Origin: Eutreptiella sp. 'Long Island Sound 2002'
Lineage: Eukaryota; Euglenozoa; Euglenophyceae; Eutreptiales; Eutreptiaceae
Assembly: GCA_964036045.1 (NCBI GenBank)
Contig: OZ038388.1
Location: forward strand, 5,928,058-5,992,057
DNA length: 64,000 bases
Direction: 5' to 3'
In this document: piece by piece, positions 20,511-30,404 of the stretch
How the letters are laid out: each line of letters begins with the position of its first letter
Numbering within the stretch: the stretch's first letter is position 1
Translations under genes and position numbers: made by a program
Notes under the pieces: model-generated
What the model was told of the DNA's origin: nothing
The model's input: the letters and a program-made list of their open reading frames with translations, nothing else
Databases searched by the model: none

Positions 20511-22060
20511 CCCAAGAGGCACGGATGGGCTCCCCCGCCTCCCGCGAATTGATCATTGAGGTCCCCGGTCTCAGTCCGGAGACCACGACGACCGCTGTGG
20601 TCAGGGATGCCCTGAGGGCCCACTTGGGGGTCCACCAAGTTCGTCCCGCACAGCCTCCAGCGCGGGTATGAGTACATCCCCTGCTTAGAGACAGTGTGGC
20701 GTGTGCGTGCGCGGGGGACCAAACCCGCACCCCGATGCCGGTGATGATAGCAGCACGGTATGTGTCCGCAACGCTGCGGTCACACCGTGCCGATGGCACC
20801 CTCTTCTCCTCACTGCCCGAGCAGGGCCAGCCCCCCAAAAAGAAAGCGACAGTGCAGCCAACTCCGCCGCAGGCCCAGATCGGGCGGCAGCCGCCGGCCC
20901 TAGCGGCCATGTCGCCTCCACCTCCGGCTTTCCCACCGCCACCGACCCTCCCGCCCCAGGGCTCCCCCCAAGCCTCGCCCTAGCCCCCAGCTCAGCAGCC
21001 GGCCCCGCACCAGACCATGCTCCTAACGGCGCCGGCGCTTTGGCCTCCCCAAGGAGCTGCGACCCACGCGCCCGGGGCGCCGCGAGGCCGAGCGGGGGGG
21101 TACCGACAGCCCCTCCACCTCCCCCACAGGGTCCGCTGCCTGGGCTCGCTCATGGCTCTGATGGTGGCCCTGCTGCCCCACCCCGCCCCATCTCAGGTAC
21201 GCGCTCTGGCCAGCGTCATCAGCAACCTCTTCCGGGATGCCCTCCCCGCACCCGCTAGTCCCCGACAAAACGGGTCGGGCCCGGCGGGGCTGGACCCGTC
21301 TACCTCCGCTGTGTCGCGTGGTACCGGCGCCCGGCAGCGGGCGAGCCCGCGGGCTGCCCCGCTTGTGGCCCCCGAGAGGCAATGCACCTCCCCGCAGCAC
21401 GGGACCAAAGGTGCGCGTGCTACCGAGCGTTTAGCGACCTCTCCCTGTCCCGCATGCCAACCGTTGGAGTCCTCGGCCTCAGCCCCCCTGTCCTCCATGC
21501 CCTGCTCAGCATCCTTGAGCCCTGGGTGCAAATGCTAGGCCGCTCCACGTACAGGCTCGGTACCAGCATCCCTTCCTTTCCCCTCGCCGTCGCCCGCGTG
21601 GTCCTCTGCGCCTGGCACCGCCGACTCAGGCTCCCTGCTCCACAGCCCAGTGGGGTGGCGCTATGACGCCGGAGACCACGGCCGCGTGAACTCCGGAGGC
21701 GAGCCCCCGGCCCTCCCACAGCCCTCGTATGCTGTGGGGCTTCGGTGTTCCAGCTGCAGGAAACTCCGCGCGGGCGGGGTGAGCGAAGCCTCCGCCCCGC
21801 CCCCACGGGCCTGCAGCCCCCTAGGGGCTTGGAGCGAGGGTTCTTCTGTATACGCGTCGACTCCACCACGCCAGCAACTGTGGAGCTGCCGTCGCGAGCC
21901 GTCGTAGAGCTCGGGGATATGGCCCAGCCCGGGGTCCCGGTGGGCCGACTGCAAGGCACCAGGTGCGAGCCGCCACACCCGGTCCCCGGCCCACTCGAGG
22001 ACTATGCCTCGTACGCGCTTCGCCTGCCGCTGACCCCACGGAGCACATGTAGGGCAGCCC
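20511..22060 (+). pseudogene. LINE C ORF1, RRM-like segment and Pro-rich region
   Basis: Just after REP the text SRELIIEVPGLSPETTTTAV and RDALRAHLGVHQVRPA has the beta-alpha-beta rhythm of an RRM-type domain, as found in many LINE ORF1 proteins; this is a weak assignment by eye. Extended Pro/Ala/Ser-rich segments follow in several frames, with a possible CPAC at about 21449. High GC keeps all frames open, so ORF length is not evidence here. Confidence 0.35.
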
Positions 22061-22975
22061 CCCCGACATGGGCAGACTGCGCGTCGTCATGGCCAATTGC
22101 GGCGGCCTAGGGTTGGACTCGCCAACCTCGCCCGTGCGGAGCCCGACGTCGCCCACCTGCCGGAGGCGAACATGATATTTGCCGCCGCGTGGCTGGCCGG
22201 CCCGCCGTACTGCGTGTGCGTGGGGCCCCTCTTCCCGTGGGGCTGGTCACCCTGTTGCACGCCCGCTAGCGGAACGGGTCCCAAGTCCGCGAGCAGGCCC
22301 AAGAGCACAGCCTGTGCGTGTGTTTGGAGCTAGGCAAGGGTGCAGTGCTGGCAGCCGTCAACATGCACCTACCGCCAACCCGGCTTGCAGTTTGACGCCG
22401 GGCCGTCATTGGCGACTCCTCCGCCTTTCCGCGCACGGCGGGGGCCGGTGTCAAGTTTGTGACCGGGGAGCTTAACAAGGCCCAGGGCCCGCGCGGGGGA
22501 GGGTGGCTCTCCAAGGCCCTGGACCCGAAAGGCCCACTGGCCTTGTTCCAAGCCCCGTACCGGCCGGGCCCGACGACCGGACGAATGTGTTCTCGCAGCT
22601 GGGGCGCCCCTCGCAGCGCGAGCTCAATTGGGTGCTCGTGGGCCCAAAGACCACGTGTGTCGGGGCCGAAAAGGTCCTGCTACCCAGACTCAGCACCCAC
22701 CTGATGGTGCAGTGCGACCTGGGGTTCGCGGAGCGCGTCTTCGCAGCGGCGGACCCCTCCTGCAGCCCCTTTCGCCGGTCCCAGCTGAGGCCAGAGCAGC
22801 AAGCGCCCGCGGCGGCAGCGGCCTCGCTAGCCTTGTGGTGGTCAACACATGCCCGCTTGACCCCAGATGGGGTGGTCCAAGCGGGGTGGACCGCCTTGGA
22901 GGGCGTGGTGCCCTCCCAGAAGTACTCATGCGCCCCCCAGGCCGTGACGTCCTGCGGGCGACCTAGGAACTAAAT
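22061..22975 (+). pseudogene. LINE C AP-type endonuclease remnant
   Basis: VVMANCGGL, RVGLANLARAEPDVAHLPEA (start of an APE domain, LPE in place of IQE), VCLELGKGAVLAAVNMHLPP and AVIGDSSAF (GD-x-x position), and later RPSQRELNWVLVGPKTTCV are in the order expected for an APE-type LINE endonuclease. Frames change several times. It is a decayed copy and the assignment is tentative. Confidence 0.4.
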
Positions 22976-23343
22976 GGAGGCGTCAGATCGGGGACAATAG
23001 GCACGGTCCAGGCCTCGTAGCGGGATGCCAAGACGCGGCGTACGGAGCTCTCCCGCGCGTGGAGAAGGCCAAACTGGCAAGCGTGGCCCTGATATCCTAG
23101 ACGGACCCCCGCAACCGGCAGTTCCGGTGGCCGGGGCAACGCCGCGCGCATTCGCGAGATGAAGTCCGGATCGTCTGTGGGGTCGCCCGGATGCACGGGG
23201 GCCCGGAGGCGCGAGAGGTCCAGGGGGAGGCCCCCGTGTTCGTAGTGCAGCTCCTGTGCTTGGCGGAGTAGCTCCTCCTGGAAGGCCTCCGGCGTGCCCG
23301 GGAAGCTGACGCCGTCGGGGATGACCTCGGTGAAGAGGTACAA
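22963..23343 (-). other. Minus-strand open segment between LINE C endonuclease and RT
   Basis: On the minus strand a continuous reading has protein-like texture: VSFPGTPEAFQEELLRQAQE, LHYEHGGLPLDLSRLRAPVH and DPDFISRMRAALPRPPELPV. The plus strand here carries no LINE C motif, although RT motifs A and B and a YxDD box would be expected. An inverted fragment replacing the RT core is possible. I recognise no family. Confidence 0.3.
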
Positions 23344-24422
23344 CTTGGGCGGCCGGAGGCGCAGTGCTTGCCGGCTTCATGCTCACCGGAGTACCCCTGG
23401 TGATCGGCGAGCACCCGGGCCCGCAGATAGCCAAAGCGGAGGCGAGCCTCGCGAAGATCGAGCGCGCACCTTACCGCCCGTTCCCGGCGTATGTGCTGGT
23501 CCTTCGTATTGTCCTCGCGTACGTGGTCTCAGCCTTGGACTATGTCTACAAGGCCATGCCACCGTGCCCGACGCGCCTTCGCAGCACGCAGAGCGCGGTG
23601 GACAAGGTGCCGACTGCTGCAGGTGCCGCGGAACGTGCCCACGGCCCTTCTGTGGATGCCCGTTGCAGGCGGGGGCTTCGGCTTCCCCCGCCTGTACAGA
23701 CGGATGCGCCCCCGGCATGTCAGGGGTTTCTCACGGCCATGGATTCGCGTAGCGTATTCGTTCGCGAGAACGCCCGCGCCCTCCGCCACCCAGACAACTG
23801 GAAGGGCCTGGATAGCCCGGACCATGACCGCCTGCTGCACACCATGGCGCACCTTGAGGTGCACGTCTTCCCGGCTACAACGGTGCAGCCAGCGGCCGTG
23901 CTCACCTGGGTGTACCGACCGTTCGAGTCCGGAGGGTTCCTCCTGGCCGCACATGGGGCGATGGAGGTCACGCTTGACGGCGACACCCTGGGCTGGGGCG
24001 CGCTTGTAGCGGATGCCGCGCGGGTCCTTGCAACCATCGCTTCAGGGGTCCTCACGCGGGCCGCCAGCCCCTGCCCTGGGGAGTGGGCGGGCAAACTGGA
24101 AGCGTGGCGCCTCGCTAAGACGCTGGTTGTCGTCCCCGCGGCGGTCCAGTACCTAGGGGGCGACTGCACCTCTGCCACCCTTTGCGGTGACGGGGGCGTC
24201 CCCTCCTAGTCTCCCCAGGTGGATAGAGTACGGGTCGCCTTCGCCGAGGCCCTAGGGTGCGGCCAGCCCGACCTGTACGTGCCGGCGCAACACAACACCT
24301 AGTGGTCCGGCCTCCTGTCCGACCTCCAAGCACGCGCCCACGACCTGGCAGCGGTAGGCCCCGGCATGGCGCGCGAGGGCACGTACCCGCTCCCAAGCAC
24401 ACTGGATGGGATGGCCCCCCCG
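23344..24422 (+). pseudogene. LINE C RT thumb and RNase H
   Basis: Text typical of the RT region after the catalytic box is visible: LTGVPLVIGEHPGPQIAKAE, AYVVSALDYVYKAMPP and, in another frame, RRLLQVPRNVPTALLWMPVA. An RNase H-like domain follows: VTLDGDTLGWGALV (first Asp), CPGEWAGKLEAWRLA (Glu), LGGDCTSATLCGD (Asp) and DLYVPAQHN. In-frame TAG codons lie at 24207-24209 and 24300. The region is cut at 24423-24431 by TIR transposon copy 2. Confidence 0.5.
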
Positions 24423-24696
24423 GTGACCTAGATGAAAGTCAATATGTTAATTTTTAATTTTTAACATACGAAGGCGTTAATATATTGATCTCGCAAATAT
24501 TAAGAGGTTAAAGTCAAATTTTTGCGATCGGGCCATTTGTACTCATTTTTTTACGCACATATGCGGACCTATAAGGGGTGTTACGTGGTATATTGTGGCA
24601 CAACGGTATAGTAGAGAGGTTCCAATGTTGTGTAGGCGGGCGTCTTGGACACCCCCCCTCCGGTTGCCCGCATCCCCCCCCCCCCTCCACACCACC

Positions 24697-25443
24697 ATGT
24701 TCCCTTGTATAGCCCTTGTTATGCCTTTCTCTCGGGACACGCTTACCGAGCTCAACATGACGCTCGTGCGTTTGAGTGGGGCCAAGAGTTTGCGGGACCC
24801 TTTGGTCTCCCAACTCCTTGGTGAGTGGGTGGCCTCACCCCCTTTGGCCCGGGCCCGATGGTCCGAGGCCATGGAGGTTGGGTACCCCTCCCTTATTCGT
24901 ATTAAGCAAGTGAAGGCGGTGAAGCAATATGCCTCCCACCTTTTCCCGGCCCCGGACCTCATCGGCCTCCTCATGGACTTGAATATCCCCAAACTTGGCT
25001 TCCGGCACGTGTCGGAGTACATGAGCCGCCGGGGGTCGGCCTACTCGGCCGCCACGGGCCTCCCATTCCCCCGCCCCATCCCCACGCGGGATACGTTCAC
25101 GGACACGTGGAAGGAGTTGGTCACCCCCCTTGACCTACAACCACCCGTGTCCGTCCACGATCCCCCCGCGAGTGGGCGCTCTTGGCCGCTACCCTCATGG
25201 GCCCGGTACGTCCAATCACGCCCATCGCTAGTGGAGACCATCGATTGGACAAGGCCCCTCACCTTCATTGTGCGTGGGGACGCGCACCCGTGCGCCGGTG
25301 GTAGTTGGACCCAACTCTCCATTGGGCTCCTCAACCACGGCGCACGGGGCCGCACACCCGCGTACTTGTGGGTGATAGGGATGGCGGTATGCGCGGACAA
25401 GGACATGGCGGCACTTGCAACGATATGGGCCGACAACTTGAAG
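24697..25443 (+). CDS. Putative transposase of TIR transposon copy 2, exon 1
   Basis: The exon encodes FPCIALVMPFSRDTLTELNM, LVRLSGAKSLRDPLVSQLLG, WARYVQSRPSLVETIDWTRP, LTFIVRGDAHPCAGGSWTQL and MAALATIWADNLK, uninterrupted. Copy 1 shares this along its whole length, so it is real coding sequence. GD in VRGDAHP, with GGDQPF in exon 2, are candidate catalytic acidic residues of a DDE transposase; I cannot place the superfamily. ATG 24697 is the first ATG in this frame near the start of homology, but homology to copy 1 begins just after TTGTATAG (about 24712), which could be a splice acceptor, so another upstream exon may exist. The exon ends AAG before GTTTGTGG. Confidence 0.6.
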
Positions 25444-25617
25444 GTTTGTGGCCCATTCGTTGTTTGTTAATTTTTGCGTTTTTTGCCCTAATTTCTCCAG
25501 ATTAATATTAAGTTAATCTTTCAGTCGGCGTTAATATTAACCGAAAACAAGATATTAATCTCGTTATTAATTAATTACTTAAATTGATGTAAATATTAAT
25601 CCATGTCCTTTTTGTAG
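25444..25617 (+). other. GT-AG intron 1 of transposon copy 2
   Basis: A 174-bp AT-rich interval begins GTTTGTGG and ends CTTTTTGTAG. It is full of TTAATATTAA-like motifs and sits at the same codon boundary as the intron in copy 1. Both sides are in phase 0. Confidence 0.75.
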
Positions 25618-25872
25618 GGATTGCAGTCCATACAAGACTGCGAGAAGTTTCATTGGGTGTCGTGCTGGGTGCCAAGCAGGTTGGTCATCGGGGGAGACCA
25701 ACCGTTCGTGCGGCGCCTTATCGGTGTGTCCACCTTGCCCTTGGTGGGCTCAATTTACAATATGGGGGTGTGGGACAAGGTTGCGGCGGCATGGGTCAAC
25801 GTGGCGACCCGGCGCACCTTGGACCGTGAGGAGGCGGCAGTGCAGGCGGGCGGAGTGAACGGGAGTTTTGAG
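25618..25872 (+). CDS. Putative transposase of TIR transposon copy 2, exon 2
   Basis: The 85-codon exon reads GLQSIQDCEKFHWVSCWVPS, LVIGGDQPFVRRLIGVSTLP and VGSIYNMGVWDKVAAAW, nearly matching copy 1. It ends GGGAGTTTTGAG before GTTTGTAG. The GGDQPFVRRLIG block recalls the G-D-(H/Q)-(K/P)-x-(L/V) segment near the end of several eukaryotic DDE transposases, but this is only a pattern resemblance. Confidence 0.65.
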
Positions 25873-26053
25873 GTTTGTAGTTTGCCTGCCTGCATTAATT
25901 TTTAGGACGCCACATTAAATTTCTCGAGATTAATATTTAATTTTTGCGCCGCCGGTCGAAATATTAAAAGTCAAGAGTTAATATTAAAGTCGAAAAATTA
26001 AAAATGTCGCCGAAAAAATTAATTTTTTTATATATGTTTTATTTTTTTTCCAG
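25873..26053 (+). other. GT-AG intron 2 of transposon copy 2
   Basis: A 181-bp AT-rich interval begins GTTTGTAG and ends ATTTTTTTTCCAG, with a long pyrimidine tract. The next exon starts GTGATTGACGTCGTGGTC. Confidence 0.7.
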
Positions 26054-27050
26054 GTGATTGACGTCGTGGTCAACGCGACGAATGCCAGGCCCATCCGGGT
26101 GGCCTAGCAACGACGCCGAAGGATCCCAGGAAGTACCCCTGGGGTCCCTCCACCACATCGTGGCCCAAGACCCAACCTTGGGCCTTGCTCTCTTGCGAGG
26201 TCTCCACGATTGGGAGACTTCGCGCGCGGTGAGCGGCGTATGGGTGGCGCCGCGCCACTTCCGGCCCACGGAGTGGGCCCGGATGCAGGAGGTGGGGTAC
26301 GCGGGTGGGGGGGGGGGAGGATGAGGAGATGTGGGGGAGCATGGGTGGGGGCGGGGTGAGCGAGGGGGAGGAGGGGGGGGGGCGTCCACCACCACCGCCC
26401 CAAACCCCCCCCCCCCCAACCGCGAAGCCCAACCCCCCCAACCAGCCCCCAAGAAACGAAAGTTTTCTTTCCAGTCGTCCAACGAAAGCGACGACGGGGC
26501 GATCCCCCGGCCCAAAAGGCCCAAACCCCCCCCCCCACCACCACCACCGCACGGCCTACGAAGGCCGTCCCCGCCCCCAAACCCACCAACCCCCCCAAGA
26601 CCGCCACCACAACCCCCCCCCACCACCACCACCCAGACCGACACCCCCAAGGGTGCTGAGAAGAAGGACGACTGTCTGGAGGATCCGATCGTCGGGACGG
26701 TCGTCCACGTACCCTACCCCAAAGGGGTAGAGAGGGGCACCGTCCGTGGTATCCACGGGCGGAAGTACGGTGCCGTTTGGGTGGAATACCCGGGCGGCAC
26801 CACCCTCTATGAGGTGAACCGCTCCCTCCTCTTCCCCACCCCCGAGGAGGCCGAGCGGCACCGGGAAGAGGCCCGGGCGGAGGGCCAAAAGAAGACCAAA
26901 CCCCCCAGCCCCACAAACGAAATGTCTAACCCCCCAAACGCAAACCCTACCACCGAACCCACTAACCCAACTAACCCCACTAACCCCACTAACCCCCAAT
27001 CCGGACCCGCAAAGATGTGGGACCCCACTACGGGGTCCCACGAGGTATGA
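26054..27050 (+). pseudogene. TIR transposon copy 2, C-terminal exon with NLS and Tudor-like domain
   Basis: The exon opens VIDVVVNATNARPIRVA and meets TAG at 26105; another frame continues LHHIVAQDPTLGLALLRGLH and WVAPRHFRPTEWARMQEVGY. After G/C runs (frame again uncertain) comes a Pro-rich region with PAPKKRKFSFQSS, a likely nuclear localisation signal. Next is PIVGTVVHVPYPKGVERGTV, RGIHGRKYGAVWVEYPGG and TTLYEVNRSLLF, which has the look of a small SH3-barrel (Tudor/agenet-like) domain. The end is Asn-Pro-Thr repeats and KMWDPTTGSHEV. Copy 1 retains remnants of both the barrel and the terminus. Confidence 0.5.
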
Positions 27051-27444
27051 GGGCCCGGATAGGGACCCAAGGGGCCACAATGGCCATGGACAAGAAACAT
27101 AAACACGCACATAATGCATTCCATGTTGCGTTGTGCCATTGTTATTATTTGTCAGATTAATATTAATGCCGGCGACCCTTTAATTTTTAACTTTTCAAAT
27201 ATTAATGGAAAAATTAAAAACAAAAATTAAAACCAAGAGCCATTTTAACATTTTGAAACAACCACATGGGTAGGACCCCCCCACCAACCCCTGGGGGAAA
27301 ATGACACCCAAGCCCGTAAGGCAACCCGTGGGGGTCATAATTTTCATGGCAAACCCCCTAACCCCCCCTAAAAAAATGGAAACTTGAGATTAACGTGTTA
27401 ATTTTTGGCCAAATATTAAACATAATGACTTTAATCTAGGTCAC
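27051..27444. other. 3' flank of transposon copy 2
   Basis: Sequence after the stop is AT-rich with TTAATATTAA-like words and holds the right inverted repeat. A block with TTTTAACATTTTG and CCCCCTAAAAAAATGG resembles the outer part of copy 1 (9840-10020) in composition. No ORF. Confidence 0.6.
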
Positions 27445-30366
27445 TAGGGCCAGTTGTTCTCGTCGCGCAGCCTGGTGGCGGCGTTCCCACGGGAGATGCA
27501 CCCCCTCTTCACCCAGCTGGAGGCCCCATCTGTAACCTTAGTCTGGGGCCCACCAGGGGACGACGAGGCTCTGGAGGCCTTGGCGCAGCTCGCAGCTGAC
27601 GGGGAGGTGCCCACGGAGGGCCTCAGGTATGGCGTCTGGGTGCGCACGGCGTCCTCGACCCACACCTCGGCGCAGGCGGATTTCCTGGATTTCTTCTAAG
27701 CGTACTGCTCACAGCCCTGCAAAGGGTGGGGGGATCACATGGTCCGCTTTTGCCGTGTGGTGCTCACAGCGGCCTTGACCAGTTTCAAGGCCATGTACGC
27801 CCTGCTGCGGTCCCGGGGTTATGCTGTATGCTGCCGCGACTCCTTGGGGTCCACGGTCTACCACAAGGTGGGCCGCACCTCGCATTGGAAGCTAGTGCGA
27901 GACGAGGACGTGGCGGTGTAGTCCGAGAGCGCCGCCTGGGACGTGGCCGTCACGTGGCCCGGGCTCATACGGGCCAGGACCCCGCAGCCCTGGCCTAGCG
28001 GACCGGGTGGTGCTTCCACCGCCCACCCGGTGGGCGCGCTTGATGCGCGCCGGTAGGACCGGGTGGCCCGCGGGCCTGTCGATGACACGGGAACCCTGCT
28101 ACGCTACGCCATGGGCGAATCCGCGTGCGCGGTGGCAGGGCCGCGCCCTGAGCTGGTGGGCCACGCCGACCCCGTGTCGGTGTTGGACCTAGCTAAACGT
28201 GGGGCTCGCCCGGACATGGTCCTCACTGTCGGCATCCCGCCGTCCCTGTAGGGTGCCATCCCGGAGGTGGTCATGGCCCCAGCCGCAACCATATGGGCGC
28301 TGTTCCCGGGCTTTACCCTCCAGCTGCTCGGGGACGGACCCCTGCTGGCGTTCCAGGCGGGCACGGCGCCACCCGGGGTCCTCGCGGCCCCGCACCCCCT
28401 AGTCCCAACGTGGCATCGGGGGGGGGGGGGGGTCGGCTGAGCCCGCGGCCGGGCACCCCCCTCTCCCAGGGCTGGGATCCCCAATGTTTCGCACAGCCCC
28501 GGGGCGACCCAGCCGCCAGGACCCGTAGGATAGCGCCACTCCAGGGGGCCATGACCTCGCCCCCCTGGGCTGAAGCGTGCTCCCGCACACCGCCCTCCTC
28601 TCTCCCGTGACCGGCATGCCGCGCCTCGACCCGCAGAGCAGGCACCTCAGTGGGCATGACCTCACCCCCTGTAGCCGGCAGGGCGCCCAGCGTATAAGGG
28701 CGCCGAGCGTGCACCACTGCTTGGCCCTCCGTGACCACCCCGACGCACTCGGTTGGCTCAGTCTAAGCGGGCAGACGAGCGCGTTGTCAGCCCCGCCGCG
28801 GGCCGGCGGTGGCGCCCCCGCGAGTACATTAAATGGAGCTTCTGCATCGCAGCGAATCACCTGTCCTGTGCCCGCTCTGCCTGCCCGCGTCACATGCCAC
28901 CGCCCGTGCCATTGAGGAACGAGCACCGGGAGGTCACGGCGACCCGTAGGGGCGGGGGGCGCACGGGGGGACGGTTCGGGTACAGGCAGGGGTCCGGGAG
29001 CGGTGCCAGTGCTGCATGGCCAGCAGCCAGGTTAGCGGGGCGGGGAGACACCTGCTCCTGAACCCCCTCCCTCCCTCCACAAGGACTCCCCTCCCCCAAT
29101 TTTTGGCGAGCGCCGTCGCTGGCCCAGCCCAACGCCGCTCTCCACGAGCCCAGGGGCACGGCCACCCCGGAGAGATGTTCGGGCATGGCGCGACCTCAGT
29201 CGTGGACCCGGTCATGCGTGCGCGGCATCCCCACCCCCTGCCGGTAGGCCCGGCGACGCCCTCTCGCTCCGCGCAGTGGGTACAACTAAGCACAATGCCG
29301 CGGCACCACGTTGCGTACCCTCCGTACCGTGCCCTCCCGCCGCCGCCCCCGTACCGGATGGGCCGTCACAGGCTGCAGCCGGTTTCCCGCAGCTGCTTGA
29401 ACACCTGGGAGCAGCGGACACGCCGCTGGATGGCGCGGAGCAACTCGGCGCCGGCCCTCCGCCTGTGGCTTGCCCATGTGAGCCACGCGCAACCCCCCGC
29501 GCCACCCGCGCACACAAAGGTCCCTCGCGAGCGTTGCTTGTGCGCGGCACGCCCCCTAGGAGCAGCCTCCCAGCCTCCTCAGCCCGGAGGACATCCTCAT
29601 GGGGTGCTTCCTCAGCTGGACGGCCACGGGCGCGGACGCTGGATGGGGGCTGTCACCCCCCAGCGCGTTCCCCAGGGCGTGGCGGTATCATGGCCCGCGC
29701 TCCATGAGGCCCTCATGAGGCCCTCAACTGGTGCTATGGCGCGGCAGCCCCGCTCTGGCGGTTGCCCCGCCTCCACTGGAGGGATGGCGCGCAGCCCTCT
29801 CTGGTGGCCCCCCTGCTGGCACCCCTTTGGGACTTGGGTCCCCTCCCTGTCCGCCGCGGCGGAGCCGCCATCCCAGAGGCCTCGACCAGCGCCCCCCCAG
29901 GGCCGGGTGCTCTTGATCGACGGGTGGAACAACGAGGCCGAGTGCTGCGGGGGCCATTGGGTGGGTGTCACCCACGGCGGCACCATCAGGTGCCTCTCCC
30001 GGGGCGACAAGTCCCTCGCCGTGCCCCCGGACCTACATGCGGCCAGCGGCGCGGTGCTGGCCTCGATCCCACGGGTGTATGCTGTGTGGTATGCGGTGTT
30101 GCCCGCCCCAGGGTCTCACCAACCGCCCCCGCAACACGAGTAGCTCCGCGCAGGCGACGACGCCACTCGTGGCTCGCAACCCGCGCGCTCATGCGGGCGT
30201 GGCGGCAGCGCCGTAGGGTGCAGGTCGCTTTTCACGCGCCCCGACCGAGGTGTGCGGGCACGGGGCGGCCGTCCGCTGAGGCTACCGTGACCCCCCCCGC
30301 CCTGCCCCGCCCTTCCCCCGCCTAACCCCTGGCACGGCGACAGGCCTGCCCCCCCCCCCCCGGCCC
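27445..30366 (+). pseudogene. LINE C C-terminal region, decayed
   Basis: GC-rich coding-like fragments in changing frames: VAAFPREMHPLFTQLEAPSV; VVLTAALTSFKAMYALLRSR with YHKVGRTSHWKLVRDEDVAV; ADPVSVLDLAKRGARPDMVL; and, near the end, RVLLIDGWNNEAECCGGHWV followed by VAVPPDL-like text and ASIPRVYAVWYAVLPAP. The GGHWVGV segment with a nearby Asp-Gly faintly recalls a cysteine-peptidase histidine box, but I would not name a family. High GC inflates ORF lengths. The region ends where spliced-leader sequence of LINE B begins. Confidence 0.35.
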
Positions 30367-30390
30367 CCTTTCTGGGTGTCTATTTTTTTG
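30367..30390 (+). other. Decayed spliced-leader exon at the 5' end of LINE B
   Basis: CTTTCTGGGTGTCTATTTTT with two more T and G matches the Euglena spliced leader except for the first base, one A-to-G change and a shortened T/C end. It lies about 15 bases before the first LINE B coding frame and directly after a C-rich LINE C stretch, the same arrangement as at 4800. Confidence 0.75.
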
Positions 30391-30404
30391 GTGTCTTTTT
30401 GTCA

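Larger units (their letters stand above)
24423..27444 (+). mobile_element. TIR DNA transposon, copy 2 (inserted in LINE C)
   Basis: The ends are GTGACCTAGATGAAAGTCAA (left) and, reverse-complemented, GTGACCTAGATTAAAGTCAT (right), continuing as AT-rich inverted repeats. GTGACCTAGGTCAC would itself be a palindromic target, so the element proper may lie inside CTAG (24428-24431 and 27436-27439). It encodes a three-exon-like gene. Flanks and introns are rich in TTAATATTAA while exons are GC-rich. About 3.0 kb, against 2.35 kb for copy 1. Confidence 0.75.

Noticed and set aside
23390-23425. 2A-like peptide (VIGEHPGP) in LINE C
   Set aside because: The essential Asp and Asn positions do not match, and the context is the RT segment after the catalytic box.
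19286-30325. Long open frames on both strands of the GC-rich LINE C region as separate genes
   Set aside because: High GC removes stop codons in all frames; only segments with recognisable LINE motifs or frame continuity were kept.
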